Notes: generated from the sequence alone by a model not told the origin. DNA of 64,000 nt from Mycobacterium pinniadriaticum (GCF_026242045.1 NZ_JAPJDO010000001.1:351490-415489); one strand, 5' to 3'. Numbered from the stretch's first letter, positions 10,463 to 20,934 are shown. Made by a program: numbers and translations.

Positions 10463-10954
10463 CTAGTTCCAGACCAGGCGCACCGACCACTCCGCGTGCG
10501 GGGCGTCGCGCACTTCGCCGGTCTGGTCCTGCACCAGGGTGAGCAGCTGCACCACCACCCCGGTGAGCTTGCCGCGTTGCGGATCGACCGTCGGAATCGT
10601 CACGGCCAGTTGGGTATTGGGCCGGTAAAAAGCGCTGGTCGAATTGCGTTCGTCCTCGTAAACGCGCAACAGGCGCCACGGTGCCCGCCCGATGGCCGTC
10701 GGCACCGATAGCTGGACAGGATATCGCTCGGTGACCGCCAGCTCGCCCTGGGTCTGCGGGTTCTGGCAGTCGTTGAGGTTCACCACATTGCAGTACACAA
10801 ACGGTCCGACCCGCACCGAGTGCCCGTGTGAATAGGCGCTGATCTCGGGCAGCCGCGATCCGGTGTCACGGGTCAGCGCCCAGGCGCCGACACCGGCGCC
10901 GACGGACGCCGCGACCACGAGCACCACCAGAAGCCAGCGGACCAATCGGGTCAC
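10463..10954 (-). CDS. DUF2771 membrane-anchored protein
   Basis: Protein of 163 aa with one N-terminal membrane segment (VTRLVRWLLVVLVVAASVGA), so it is probably an anchored extracytoplasmic domain. Two cysteines (FVYCNVVNLNDCQNP) may form a disulfide outside the cell. The rest is a beta-rich domain with LSVPTAIGRAPWRLL and SAFYRPNTQLAVTIPTVDPQ. GTG 10954 is chosen because the membrane segment starts at once and it overlaps the preceding MFS stop as GTGA. It matches the remembered Rv0875c position. Function is unknown; co-transcription with the MFS gene suggests an envelope role. Confidence 0.8.
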   Translation of the reverse strand: MTRLVRWLLVVLVVAASVGAGVGAWALTRDTGSRLPEISAYSHGHSVRVGPFVYCNVVNLNDCQNPQTQGELAVTERYPVQLSVPTAIGRAPWRLLRVYEDERNSTSAFYRPNTQLAVTIPTVDPQRGKLTGVVVQLLTLVQDQTGEVRDAPHAEWSVRLVWN

Positions 10955-12555
10955 CGGTTGGTCACCGCCGATGCCCCTTCCGGCTCGGCCAGCACCGGGC
11001 GATTGCCTCCGAAGCCGGGGATCAATGAATTGCCGCGGTAGCTGACGATCGTCTGGGCCAGGCCGAGGATCAGCAGCGAGCTGATCGCGGTGAAGCCGAC
11101 CCACAGCTCGGTGTACACCAGCACTCCGATCGCGCCACCGAGCACCCAGGCCAACTGCAGCACCGACTCCGATCGGCCGAACGCCGAGGCCCGCGATTCC
11201 TCGGGCAGGTCATCCTGCAACGATGCGTCCAGCGACGCCTTGGCGATCGCGGTCGACGCCGAGGTGATCAACGCCGCCACCGCCGCGACAATCAGGTTGC
11301 CGGTGACCGCCGCCACCAACGCGGTCACTGTCACCGCGACCGTGGCGCGCGCGACGAGCATGGCCGGCCGGCCCAGCCGCATGCGTGCGGCGGTGAAGTT
11401 CCCCGCGAAGTTCCCGATCGCTGCTGCCGCCCCGATCAGGCCCAGCATGGCCAACTGCTCCCAGCCGCTGGCCTGGTGGGCCTTGGCGACGAATGCCGGG
11501 TACAGGAACAGGAACCCGACCATCGCCTTGATCGTGCAGTTACCCCACAGCGAGGTGATGGCGTTGCGGCCCAGCGGTTGTCGCGGCGCACCGGTCGTTT
11601 TGTCGTGCTCGTGGTGTGGCCATCCCAGCGGTTCGCTGTAGCCGTGATAGGTCAGGGTTGCCGGGACCTCACCCTCGGTCACCTCCACCCATCGCGGGAT
11701 CCGCATCGACAGCGAGGCGCCCGCCAGCGAAACGAAGACGACGACGAACAACGCGCCCGGCAGTTGGAACACCGTGGTGAGCACGTACTCGACTCCGGCG
11801 GCGATGCCGCCGCCGACGATGGTCCCGCCGATCAGGCCGAACATCGTCAACCGTGAGTTCACCCGGACCAGGTCGATCGTCGGCGGCATCACCCGCGGAG
11901 TCACCGCGCTGCGCAGCACGCTGAAGGATTTGGACAACACCATCATCCCCAGCGCACAGGGATACAACACCCACGACGGATAGCTGCCGCTGGCACCGTC
12001 GTAGTCCATGATCAGCACGATCACCAGCGCAGTGCGCAGGATGAACGACATCGCCAGTGCCGCGCGCCTGCCGTGCTGGAGGCGGTCAAGCGCAGGCCCG
12101 ATCAGCGGTGCGATCACCGCGAATGGCGCGATCGTGATGAGCAGGTAGAGCGCAACCTTGCCCTTGCTCTCCCCGGACGCGGCGGCGAAGAACAGCGTGT
12201 TGGCCAGGGCCACCGCCATCGCCGCGTCCACCGCGAAATTGGCCACTACCGGCCAGGTCAGTGCCGTCAGGCCGGACTTGTCGGCGCCGTCGGCCGTGGC
12301 CGCCCGATGCACCATCGAATACATCCGCGAGCCCATCTCGCGACTGCGCATCGCCGCGGCACGGGTGACGGTGACGCGTTCGCCGGCCGCGCCCCCGGCG
12401 CCGGGTGAGCCCGGCGGCGGGCCTGACAAGTTCTCGGTGCGCTGGTCCTGATCACCCAACGGCGGCAGATATCGGTTGGCACTGGGAATGGGGTTGGACC
12501 GCCGGGTGGCCCCGGAGGCGCGATAACCTTCCCCGTCGCTGGGGTAGTTCGCCAT
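10951..12555 (-). CDS. MFS-type multi-pass membrane transporter
   Basis: Integral membrane protein of 534 aa with about 12 hydrophobic segments (for example LYLLITIAPFAVIAPLIGPA and WPVVANFAVDAAMAVALANT). It has an MFS-like loop, ALDRLQHGRRAALAMSF, after the second or third helix. The N-terminal ~110 residues before the membrane domain are hydrophilic and Pro/Gly-rich. Start ATG 12555 (MANYPSDGEGYRAS); another ATG at 12666 would add 37 poorly conserved-looking residues and run into the divergent gene's leader. The substrate is unknown. It is the first gene of a two-gene operon with the DUF2771 protein and matches the Rv0876c position from memory. Confidence 0.82.
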   Translation of the reverse strand: MANYPSDGEGYRASGATRRSNPIPSANRYLPPLGDQDQRTENLSGPPPGSPGAGGAAGERVTVTRAAAMRSREMGSRMYSMVHRAATADGADKSGLTALTWPVVANFAVDAAMAVALANTLFFAAASGESKGKVALYLLITIAPFAVIAPLIGPALDRLQHGRRAALAMSFILRTALVIVLIMDYDGASGSYPSWVLYPCALGMMVLSKSFSVLRSAVTPRVMPPTIDLVRVNSRLTMFGLIGGTIVGGGIAAGVEYVLTTVFQLPGALFVVVFVSLAGASLSMRIPRWVEVTEGEVPATLTYHGYSEPLGWPHHEHDKTTGAPRQPLGRNAITSLWGNCTIKAMVGFLFLYPAFVAKAHQASGWEQLAMLGLIGAAAAIGNFAGNFTAARMRLGRPAMLVARATVAVTVTALVAAVTGNLIVAAVAALITSASTAIAKASLDASLQDDLPEESRASAFGRSESVLQLAWVLGGAIGVLVYTELWVGFTAISSLLILGLAQTIVSYRGNSLIPGFGGNRPVLAEPEGASAVTNR

Positions 12556-12729
12556 GCCGGGATGCTCGCCCGACACTCCCGGCGAATAGTGGCGATCCGG
12601 CCCGAATGCCGGATTCGTGCGGGGTTGGTCAGGCCGGGTTCCAGACACGCAACGATTGTCCCCCATGCCGGCACTTGGGGCGCGCACGTGACCGGTGTGG
12701 CTGCGCATGCCGACCTTGAGGCAAGATTG

Positions 12730-13548
12730 ATGACGATGGACAGCTCGATCGACTCCGCAGAACCCACGGCACCCGCCCAAGCCGGCGCGCCGTCGAATGC
12801 GGTCGCCGCCGTACTGAGCGGTGCCGTGGAGCAGGCGCGACAGGCCATCGTGGAGTTCAGTGGCGACACGGTGGGCGAATACCTCGGCGTCGGCTTCGAC
12901 GACGAGACCGCAGCCACACACCGCTTCCTGGCGAACATGCCGGGCTACCAGGGCTGGCAGTGGGCGGTCGTGGTGGCCGCCTGCCCCGGCGCCGACCACG
13001 CGACGGTCAGTGAAGTCGTGCTGGTGCCCGGCCCGACGGCCCTGCTGGCGCCGGCCTGGGTGCCCTGGGAAGAACGCGTCAAGCCCGGCGATCTGAGCCC
13101 CGGTGACCTGCTCGCGCCGGTGAAGGACGATCCGCGGCTCGCCCCGGGCTACACGGGGACCGGCGATCCCGCGATCGACGACATTGCCTACGAAGTAGGG
13201 TTCGGCCGCCGCCAGGTTCTCAGCGCCGGCGGGCGCGATGAAGCCGCACAGCGCTGGCACGACGGCGACCACGGCCCCGACGCGCCCATGGCCCGCGGGA
13301 CCAAGCGGGTGTGTCGCGATTGCGGATTCATGGTTCCGCTGGCCGGAGCGCTCGGTGCCATGTTCGGGGTGTGCTGCAACGAGATGTCCGCCGACGCCCA
13401 CGTCGTGGATTTCGAATACGGTTGCGGCGCGCATTCGGACACCCCGCCGCCACCGGGTAGCGGATCGCCGATGTACGACCCGTATGACGATGGTGTGCTC
13501 GAGGTCGTCGAGGCCGCCGCGGTCACCGAGACCGCAGAAACGGACTAG
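12730..13548 (+). CDS. DUF3027 protein with a cysteine zinc-finger-like motif
   Basis: Actinobacterial conserved protein, 272 aa from ATG 12730 (MTMDSSIDSAEPTAPAQAGA); in-frame upstream GTGs could extend it slightly. Family features are VGEYLGVGFDDETAATHRFL, then PGYQGWQWAVVVAACPG, then APAWVPWEERVKPGDLSPGD. The C-terminal third has CRDCGFMVPL...GVCCNE...YGCGAHSD, a likely zinc-binding cluster. It is transcribed divergently from the MFS gene, 174 bases away. Function is unknown; the zinc cluster suggests nucleic-acid or protein binding, as inference only. Confidence 0.85.
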   Translation: MTMDSSIDSAEPTAPAQAGAPSNAVAAVLSGAVEQARQAIVEFSGDTVGEYLGVGFDDETAATHRFLANMPGYQGWQWAVVVAACPGADHATVSEVVLVPGPTALLAPAWVPWEERVKPGDLSPGDLLAPVKDDPRLAPGYTGTGDPAIDDIAYEVGFGRRQVLSAGGRDEAAQRWHDGDHGPDAPMARGTKRVCRDCGFMVPLAGALGAMFGVCCNEMSADAHVVDFEYGCGAHSDTPPPPGSGSPMYDPYDDGVLEVVEAAAVTETAETD

Positions 13549-13553
13549 CGGGC

Positions 13554-14006
13554 TTAACTTTCGGCGGCCGCCTTGATGCGCGCCAGCGACGTGTTCATCC
13601 CGTCGAGCAGCTCCTTCTCGAAGCCCTCCACGCCGCCCAAGACCGCGTTGACCGTCATGGTGGAGACGGCTTTGACGCCGTTCTCGGCGTGTCGTGTCTC
13701 GATGACACGGGTGCCGGTGGCCGTCGGCTCCAACTCATAGCTCCACACGGTGTTGTTGGCGTTGACGCGGAAGGCAAGTTTGCGTTCCGGGATCAGCTCG
13801 GTGATCGTCGACGTCGTCGGCCAGAAGAGGTTGTTGCGCCGGTTCAGATTGAAGGTACGAGTACCCGGACGAACCGCACCCAATGCCTTCATCAGCCGGC
13901 ACTGCGGGCTCCACTTGGGCATGTTGTTCAGGTCCGAGATCAGCGACCACACCCGGGTCACCGGGGCGTCGATATCGATCTCTGCTCGTAACAGTGGCGC
14001 TGCCAT
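13554..14006 (-). CDS. SRPBCC (START-like) domain protein
   Basis: Small-molecule-binding helix-grip fold protein of 150 aa, of the polyketide cyclase/dehydrase type common in mycobacteria. It begins APLLRAEIDIDAPVTRVWSL, continues LNNMPKWSPQCRLMKALGAV, and ends in the long C-terminal helix GFEKELLDGMNTSLARIK. ATG 14006 sits 5 bases after GAGGAG; the preceding in-frame GTG is too close to the Shine-Dalgarno. The ligand is unknown. It converges with the DUF3027 gene and lies downstream of the DUF2530 gene. Confidence 0.85.
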   Translation of the reverse strand: MAAPLLRAEIDIDAPVTRVWSLISDLNNMPKWSPQCRLMKALGAVRPGTRTFNLNRRNNLFWPTTSTITELIPERKLAFRVNANNTVWSYELEPTATGTRVIETRHAENGVKAVSTMTVNAVLGGVEGFEKELLDGMNTSLARIKAAAES

Positions 14007-14031
14007 CACTTCTCCTCAGTTGTTGTCCGGA

Positions 14032-14322
14032 TTAACGTGCGCGCGGCCCGAGTCCGGTCTGCGCACCGCGGGCGCCGCGTCGGGCAGCGGTGCGTTGCCA
14101 CAGGAATATCGACGTGCCGAGCACTCCGGTGCCCAGTCCCGCGATTGTGATCGGGCGCCACGATTCCAGATCGCCGACCGTGAACGCGGCGAGGGTGGCC
14201 AGGGCCCACAGCACGGCACCGACGACGATCACGGGCCACGGATCCAGCAGCGCGGCGGGTAGCGCCGGCGGCTCGGGTTCGGCCATCGGCTCTCGCCTCG
14301 GCTCGCGCTGATCGGAAGGCAT
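14032..14322 (-). CDS. DUF2530 two-helix membrane protein
   Basis: Small membrane protein of 96 aa from ATG 14322 ([20 protein letters not shown]); ATG 14286 would give a shorter 84-aa form. It has two transmembrane helices, [20 protein letters not shown] and [20 protein letters not shown], followed by a basic cytoplasmic tail. Family and position match Rv0879c from memory. It is divergent from the MarR gene at 14424. Function is unknown. Confidence 0.78.
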   Translation of the reverse strand: MPSDQREPRREPMAEPEPPALPAALLDPWPVIVVGAVLWALATLAAFTVGDLESWRPITIAGLGTGVLGTSIFLWQRTAARRGARGAQTGLGPRAR

Positions 14323-14423
14323 TGTCGTCCAAGGTAACCGATCGGGTTCACCGGCCGCAGTGCACCGCGGCAGTTGGCCGGTTCGTCGTCGAATGTCCAT
14401 CGCGGTGTCGTAATGTTTGCGTC

Positions 14424-14855
14424 GTGAACGACGGTGACCAGCGGCTCGCCGGCGATTTGTCGCTGGCCGTCATGCGGTTGGCGCGTCAGCTACGCTTCCG
14501 CCGACCGGAGTCACCGGTTACGTTGTCGCAGCTGTCCGCCCTTGCCACCTTGGCCAAAGACGGGGCGATGACGCCCGGTGCGCTGGCCGACCGGGAACGT
14601 GTCCGACCACCCTCGATGACCCGCGTGATCGCGTCGCTCGCCGACCTCGGTCTTGTGGTGCGCACGTCTCATCCCGACGACGGGCGGCAGGTTCTCATCG
14701 CAGTGTCCGATGCCGGGGCGGACCTGGTTGCCAACGAGCGGCGGGCCAGCCAGGAGTGGCTCCTGAACCGGCTGGCGAACCTGGGCCGCGACGATCGCGA
14801 CATCCTGTTGCGGGCCGCGGATCTGATGAGCGGGCTCGTCGACGAAGACGCGTGA
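14424..14855 (+). CDS. MarR-family transcriptional regulator
   Basis: Winged-helix regulator of 143 aa, Rv0880-like. GTG 14424. The DNA-binding core is [20 protein letters not shown], then [20 protein letters not shown] (recognition helix) and the wing [20 protein letters not shown]. The stop codon overlaps the start of the TrmH-type methyltransferase, so the two are translationally coupled. The effector is unknown. I saw no clear operator upstream. Confidence 0.92.
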   Translation: MNDGDQRLAGDLSLAVMRLARQLRFRRPESPVTLSQLSALATLAKDGAMTPGALADRERVRPPSMTRVIASLADLGLVVRTSHPDDGRQVLIAVSDAGADLVANERRASQEWLLNRLANLGRDDRDILLRAADLMSGLVDEDA

Positions 14856-15703
14856 GCGACAGGACTTCCGGCGGGACCGAAGGGCCCGGTGGTCCTGCCG
14901 TCATCGACATCACCGACCCCCGCGATCCGCGCGTCGACGACTTCCGCGACCTCAACAGCGTCGACCGCAGGCCCGACCTGCCCAGCGGCAAGGGGCTGGT
15001 GATCGCCGAGGGTGTGCTGGTGGTCCAGCGCATGATCGCCTCGCGGTTCCGCCCGCACGCTTTTCTGGGTACCGGCCGTCGCCTCGACGAACTGGCCGGT
15101 GACCTCGACTCCGTGCCGGCCCCGTTCTATCGCGCCTCGGCCGAGGTGATGGCAGACGTGGTGGGTTTCCACCTCAACCGGGGTGTGCTCGCGGCGGCGC
15201 GCCGTCCCCCCGAGCTGGCGGTGGCCGACGTGCTCGACGGCGCGCGGACGGTCGCCGTCCTGGAAGGGGTCAACGATCACGAAAACCTCGGGTCGATCTT
15301 CCGCAACGCGGCCGGGCTCGGCGTCGACGCCGTCATCTTCGGCGGCGGCTGCGCCGACCCCCTGTACCGGCGCGCGGTGCGGGTGTCGATGGGGCATGCG
15401 TTGTTGGTGCCGTTCGCCCGGGCGTCGCGGTGGCCGGCCGATCTCGGTGAGCTGAGCCGGCGCGGATTCCGGCTGCTGGCCATGACACCGGATTCCTCGG
15501 CGCAAACGCTGGCCGCGGCGATGGCCGGCCTGTCGGATCAGAAGGTCGCGGTGCTCGTCGGGGCGGAGGGGCCCGGGCTGACCGAGACGGTGATGCGGGC
15601 CAGCGACGTTCGGGTCCGCATCCCGATGTCACGCGGCACGGATTCACTCAATGTCGCCACCGCGGCGGCGCTGGCTTTCTATGAGCGGGCCAGCGGTGGC
15701 TAG
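14852..15703 (+). CDS. TrmH/SpoU-family RNA 2'-O-methyltransferase
   Basis: SAM-dependent RNA ribose methyltransferase with the SPOUT trefoil-knot fold, 283 aa, GTG 14852. Motif 1 is [20 protein letters not shown] (N and R for RNA and SAM contacts). Motif 2 is [13 protein letters not shown], and motif 3 is [20 protein letters not shown]. The N-terminal third is a substrate-binding domain with [10 protein letters not shown] and [14 protein letters not shown]. Whether the target is rRNA or tRNA cannot be read from sequence. It is the second gene of the MarR operon and is followed by two copies of a 27-bp repeat. Confidence 0.92.
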   Translation: MSDRTSGGTEGPGGPAVIDITDPRDPRVDDFRDLNSVDRRPDLPSGKGLVIAEGVLVVQRMIASRFRPHAFLGTGRRLDELAGDLDSVPAPFYRASAEVMADVVGFHLNRGVLAAARRPPELAVADVLDGARTVAVLEGVNDHENLGSIFRNAAGLGVDAVIFGGGCADPLYRRAVRVSMGHALLVPFARASRWPADLGELSRRGFRLLAMTPDSSAQTLAAAMAGLSDQKVAVLVGAEGPGLTETVMRASDVRVRIPMSRGTDSLNVATAAALAFYERASGG

Positions 15704-15706
15704 GTT

Positions 15707-15771
15707 CGGAGGGCAGGAGCGAAGCGACCCGGGAAAGTAGGCTGCGGAGGGCAGGAGCGAAGCGGCCCGGG
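15707..15771 (+). repeat. Two intergenic copies of the 27-bp GGCAGGAGCGAAGCGACCC repeat
   Basis: CGGAGGGCAGGAGCGAAGCG followed by (A/G)CCCGGG occurs at 15707-15733 and 15745-15771, period 38, between the TrmH-type gene and the DUF2537 gene. The same unit, also in tandem, lies in coding sequence at 3200-3262. Confidence 0.85.
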
Positions 15772-15786
15772 AAAGGGGGCTAGCCC

Positions 15787-16056
15787 ATGAACGAGTCGAC
15801 GCCATGGGGGACCGGCCTGACCGTGTCGGCCTTTGTCGCTGCGGTGACCGGTGCGGCGATCGTGGTGCTCAGTCTGGGCATGGTGCGAGTGCACCCGCTG
15901 GTGGCGATCGTGCTCAATCTGATTGCGGTCGGCGGGCTGGCGCCCACGCTGTGGGGCTGGCGGCGCATCCCGGTGCGACGCTGGTTCGTTCTGGGCGCCG
16001 GCATCGGTGTCGCCGGCGGCTGGTTGACGCTACTGGCGATGGCCGCCGCCCACTGA
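15787..16056 (+). CDS. DUF2537 small membrane protein
   Basis: Protein of 89 aa with three hydrophobic segments: GLTVSAFVAAVTGAAIVVLS, HPLVAIVLNLIAVGGLAP and FVLGAGIGVAGGWLTLLAMA. A basic loop, LWGWRRIPVRRW, lies between the second and third. Start ATG 15787. It matches Rv0882 by position, from memory. It converges on sepH. Function is unknown. Confidence 0.8.
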   Translation: MNESTPWGTGLTVSAFVAAVTGAAIVVLSLGMVRVHPLVAIVLNLIAVGGLAPTLWGWRRIPVRRWFVLGAGIGVAGGWLTLLAMAAAH

Positions 16057-16071
16057 CCGGCGAGCCGCGGA

Positions 16072-16851
16072 TCAGCGCTCGCCGCTGGACCGCACACCCA
16101 GCAGGACGTCCTCCCAGCCGGGCACGGCGGGCTTGGCCTTCGCGCGCCTGGCCCGCGGGGCCGGCGGCTTAGCGGGAGCCGGCTTCTCCTCGACCGGGGT
16201 CGGCGCCGGTTGCGGTTGCTGTTCGAATTCCAGCTGCGCGACGGGAGCCACCGGTCGCAGCGGGCGTTCGAATTCCGGGTCGATCAGCTCGTTCGCGGCA
16301 TCATCGAGGGCAGCCACCGTGCCGCCGTGCGCCCCGGGGCTGAAGCGGAAGTGCGCGACGTTGTCCGATAGGCCGACCTGCCAGGCCATCTGCACAATCC
16401 AGCGGCCGTCTTCGGCTCGCCAGGCGTCCCACGTCGGCTCATTGGGATTGAGACCGCGCGCGACCAGGGCGGCGGTGATGGTGTCGAGCAGCGTCGCCAC
16501 GGACGGCCCGTCGGCGAGGACCGGATGGGCGGCGGTGGCCAGCTCGGCCGCCCGGGCCCGCTCCAGCAGCACGGGATGGGCGAAGCGCTCCACCTTGGTG
16601 ATGTCCATGCCCGACGACTCGGCAACTTGTTCGACGGATGCACCCGCACGGATGCGCGCCTGAATATCTCTGGGCCGCAACACGCCTTTGACCTCTTTGT
16701 CCTTCAGGGTCTGGCCCAGCGACCGGTCGCCGCGGACCGCGGCGCGCAACCGGTCATCAAGCTGCACGGTGAACTTGTCGGCCGGGTCATGACCTTCGCA
16801 GATGATGTGCTTGCCGTCGACATCGAGCCCGATCACCCTGAGTTCTCGCAT
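16072..16851 (-). CDS. sepH: Septation protein SepH (DUF3071)
   Basis: Actinobacterial cell-division protein that binds FtsZ and promotes its assembly in characterised relatives. It is 259 aa from ATG 16851. The N-terminal DUF3071 domain begins MRELRVIGLDVDGKHIICEG and includes LRPRDIQARIRAGASVEQVA, a helix-turn-helix-like segment with AESSGMDITKVERFAHPVLL. After ~190 residues comes a disordered Pro/Ala/Lys-rich linker (APAKPPAPRARRAKAK) and a short conserved C-terminal patch, VPGWEDVLLGVR. It appears monocistronic, convergent with the DUF2537 gene. Confidence 0.93.
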   Translation of the reverse strand: MRELRVIGLDVDGKHIICEGHDPADKFTVQLDDRLRAAVRGDRSLGQTLKDKEVKGVLRPRDIQARIRAGASVEQVAESSGMDITKVERFAHPVLLERARAAELATAAHPVLADGPSVATLLDTITAALVARGLNPNEPTWDAWRAEDGRWIVQMAWQVGLSDNVAHFRFSPGAHGGTVAALDDAANELIDPEFERPLRPVAPVAQLEFEQQPQPAPTPVEEKPAPAKPPAPRARRAKAKPAVPGWEDVLLGVRSSGER

Positions 16852-16924
16852 GTCGACCTCCTTCGTCGGGAACTTAACCCAGCCGCCGGAAGATAACGGT
16901 TAGGACACGCCGGTCACTGGGGAC

Positions 16925-18055
<1,131 letters not shown>

Positions 18056-18141
18056 CTAGGAGTCCGCGCGAGGGTCTTTGAAACAGAGGGGTACACCGAG
18101 GCGACACCGAGGTGTTCAGCAAACCCGAAAATGGGTATGGA

Positions 18142-18158
18142 CAGGTATGCGATACCTG
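18142..18158. promoter_or_regulatory. Perfect palindrome upstream of the AurF-like gene
   Basis: CAGGTAT-GCG-ATACCTG is a perfect 7-3-7 inverted repeat about 55 bases before the ATG at 18213. It is embedded in a wider GGTAT...GGTACC pattern (18135-18163). It looks like a dimeric repressor site; no regulator gene lies next to it. The same interval also lies upstream of serC. Confidence 0.5.
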
Positions 18159-18212
18159 CGGTACCGTTTGGACAACATCCGCCCTAATGTAAACCTCTCT
18201 GAGGAGGCTGTC

Positions 18213-19229
18213 ATGGCGAGAACTCGGCTGGTCAGGCGCTGGCGCCGCAATATGGAGGTCACCGACGACACCGAATATGTGGAGACCCTGGCCACCCTCT
18301 CTGCGGGCTCGGTGCGACGCAACTTCAACCCGTATACCGATATCGACTGGAACTCGCCCGAGTTCGCCGTGGTCTCCGATGACGAGCGCTGGATCCTGCC
18401 CGGCACCGACCCGATCGGTCGCCATCCCTGGTATCGCGCCCAGCCGAGGGACCGCCAGATCCAGATCGGCATGTGGCGGCAGGCCAACGTCGCCAAGGTC
18501 GGTCTTCAGTTCGAGTTGATCCTGGTGCGCGGGCTGATGAACTACGCGTCCTGGGTGCCCAACGGTTCACCGGAATATCGCTACTGTCTGCACGAATCGG
18601 TCGAAGAGTGCAACCACACCATGATGTTTCAGGAAATGGTGAACCGGATCGGCGCCGACACACCGGGCATGCCGCGGCTGCTGCGGTGGCTGTCACCGCT
18701 GATCCCGCTGGCCGCCGGGCCGTTGCCGATCCCGTTCTTCTTCGGTGTGCTCGCCGGGGAGGAACCCATCGACCACACCCAGAAGCTGGTGCTGCGCGAG
18801 GGTAAATCGCTGCATCCGATCATGGAGCGGGTGATGGCCATCCACGTCGCCGAGGAAGCCCGCCACATCTCCTTTGCTCACGAGTACTTGCGCAAGCGGG
18901 TGCCGCACATGCGCGCGCGCAAGCGGTTCAACCTGTCCCTGACCGTCCCGATCATCATGCGCATCCTGTGCCAGGCGATCGTGGTGCCGCCCAAGGCGTT
19001 CTGGACGGAATTCGACATCCCGCGAGCGGTGCGCAAGGAGCTGTTCTTCCGGTCGCCGGAATCCCGGCAGTTCCTGCGTGACATGTTCGGCGACGTCCGG
19101 ATGTTGTGTCACGACACCGGGCTGATGAACCCGCTGGCAAAGCTCATGTGGCGGATCTGCAAGATCGACGGGCCACCGAGCCGCTACCGCAGCGAACCGC
19201 AACGCGCGCATGTCGTGAGCGCCGCGTAG
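18213..19229 (+). CDS. AurF-like diiron oxygenase family protein
   Basis: Ferritin-like diiron protein of the para-aminobenzoate N-oxygenase (AurF) family, 338 aa; the Rv0885 homologue by position. ATG 18213 follows GAGGAG at good spacing. Iron ligands are visible in CLHESVEECNHTMMFQEMVN (E and ExxH) and in MAIHVAEEARHISFAHEYL (EExRH), with further Glu upstream in the ELILVRGLMNY helix. The real substrate in mycobacteria is not established. It is followed 16 bases later by fprB, whose ferredoxin-reductase could supply its electrons. This pairing is a useful functional hint. Confidence 0.87.
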   Translation: MARTRLVRRWRRNMEVTDDTEYVETLATLSAGSVRRNFNPYTDIDWNSPEFAVVSDDERWILPGTDPIGRHPWYRAQPRDRQIQIGMWRQANVAKVGLQFELILVRGLMNYASWVPNGSPEYRYCLHESVEECNHTMMFQEMVNRIGADTPGMPRLLRWLSPLIPLAAGPLPIPFFFGVLAGEEPIDHTQKLVLREGKSLHPIMERVMAIHVAEEARHISFAHEYLRKRVPHMRARKRFNLSLTVPIIMRILCQAIVVPPKAFWTEFDIPRAVRKELFFRSPESRQFLRDMFGDVRMLCHDTGLMNPLAKLMWRICKIDGPPSRYRSEPQRAHVVSAA

Positions 19230-19245
19230 GACCGACTCGCCGCCT

Positions 19246-20931
19246 ATGCCTCACGTCATCACCCAGTCGTGCTGCAGCGACGGGTCCTGCGTCTACGCGT
19301 GTCCGGTCAACTGCATCCATCCCAGCCCCGACGAACCGGGTTTCGGGACCGCCGAGATGCTCCACATCGACCCGGTGGCCTGCGTGGATTGCGGTGCCTG
19401 CGTCAGTGCCTGCCCGGTCGGCGCGATCGCGCCGGACAACCGGCTGACCGCCGAGCAACTGCCCTTCGTCGCCCTCAATGCCGCCTACTACCCCGAGCGG
19501 CCCGCCGACGTGAAGGTGCCACCGACGTCCAAGCTCGCCCCCGTGCTGCCCGCACCCCAGGTGCGCCGGGGCGGGGCGGACCTGACGGTGGCCGTCGTCG
19601 GCTCGGGACCGGCGGGTATGTACGCCGCCGATGAGCTGCTCACCCAGAAGGGTGTGCGGGTCAACGTCTTCGACAAGCTGCCGACCCCGTTCGGCCTGGT
19701 CCGCGCCGGTGTCGCCCCTGATCACCAGAACACCAAGGGGGTCACCAGGCTCTTCGAGAGGATCAGTAGCCGGTCGGAGTTCGCGTTCTACCTCAATGTC
19801 GAAGTAGGCGAACATATTTCACACGCCGAAATGCTGCAGCACCACCACGCGGTGCTCTACACCGTCGGTGCACCCAACGATCGCAGGCTCGACATCGCCG
19901 GGATGGAGCTACCCGGGACCGGCACGGCCACCGAGACGGTGGCCTGGATCAACGGTCATCCGGACTTCGCCGGACTCGCCGTCGACCTGCGCCACGAACG
20001 GGTCGTGGTGATCGGCAACGGCAACGTGGCGCTCGACGTGGCGCGGATCCTGACTGCCGATCCGGATGCTTTGGCCCGCACCGACATTTCCGCCACCGCA
20101 CTGCGTACCCTGCGCAACTCCGCGGTGCGCGAGGTCGTCATCGCCGCGCGCCGCGGACCGGCTGACTCGGCGTTCACGCTGCCCGAGCTGATCGGACTGA
20201 CCTCGACCGCCGACGTCGTGCTCGACGCGGACGACCATGCCCTGGTTCAGCGAGATCTGGTCACCACCACCGACCCGCTCGCGCTGGCCAAACTGGAGAT
20301 ACTGGCCAAGCTTCCCGTCGCCGCCGATATTGCGCGGCGGCCGCGGATCCGGTTGGCCTACCGGCTGACTCCGCACCGGGTGCTCGGCACCGAACGAGTC
20401 GACGGTGTCGAGTTCCGCCGCACCGGCACCGACGAGTCGCTGCGCATCGACGCCGGACTGGTACTGACCTCGATCGGCTACCGCGGTGCGCCGATCGCGG
20501 GCCTGCCGTTCGATGAGGCCGCCGCCGCCGTACCCAACCGGGACGGACGGGTCGTCGACCCTGCCACCGGGGATCCCGTCGCCGGCGTCTACGTCGCGGG
20601 CTGGATCAAGCGCGGGCCAACGGGTTTCATCGGCACCAACAAGTCCTGCGCCATGCAGACCGTCGCGAACCTGGTCGACGACTTCAACGCCGGCCTGCTC
20701 GGCGGGCCTGCCGCACGCCCGGGGGCACTGGACAAGCTGATTCGCTCCCGCCAGCCGGATTTGGTCGACGCGGCTGGCTGGCGTGCCATCGATGCTGCCG
20801 AGATCGCTCGCGGCGAGGCCGAGGACCGGGTGCGGGCGAAGTTCACCGATGTCGCCGACATGGTGGCGGCGGCCGCCGCTGTTGACCCGCCACCGGTGGC
20901 ACGGCGACTGCTTGCCGGACTGCTGCGCTAG
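19246..20931 (+). CDS. fprB: Ferredoxin/ferredoxin-NADP reductase fusion FprB
   Basis: 561-aa electron-transfer flavoprotein with a fused N-terminal ferredoxin. Residues ~1-65 carry CCSDGSCVYACPVNCIHP and CVDCGACVSACPVGAIAP, which indicate a 7Fe or 8Fe ferredoxin. The adrenodoxin-reductase-like part then begins LTVAVVGSGPAGMYAADELL (FAD). It continues DKLPTPFGLVRAGVAPDHQN and the NADP-binding VVVIGNGNVALDVARIL with AARRGPADSAFT. The C-terminal GWIKRGPTGFIGTNKSCAMQ also binds FAD. ATG 19246. Directly downstream of the AurF-like oxygenase, a likely electron acceptor system. Confidence 0.95.
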   Translation: MPHVITQSCCSDGSCVYACPVNCIHPSPDEPGFGTAEMLHIDPVACVDCGACVSACPVGAIAPDNRLTAEQLPFVALNAAYYPERPADVKVPPTSKLAPVLPAPQVRRGGADLTVAVVGSGPAGMYAADELLTQKGVRVNVFDKLPTPFGLVRAGVAPDHQNTKGVTRLFERISSRSEFAFYLNVEVGEHISHAEMLQHHHAVLYTVGAPNDRRLDIAGMELPGTGTATETVAWINGHPDFAGLAVDLRHERVVVIGNGNVALDVARILTADPDALARTDISATALRTLRNSAVREVVIAARRGPADSAFTLPELIGLTSTADVVLDADDHALVQRDLVTTTDPLALAKLEILAKLPVAADIARRPRIRLAYRLTPHRVLGTERVDGVEFRRTGTDESLRIDAGLVLTSIGYRGAPIAGLPFDEAAAAVPNRDGRVVDPATGDPVAGVYVAGWIKRGPTGFIGTNKSCAMQTVANLVDDFNAGLLGGPAARPGALDKLIRSRQPDLVDAAGWRAIDAAEIARGEAEDRVRAKFTDVADMVAAAAAVDPPPVARRLLAGLLR

Positions 20932-20934
20932 GTC

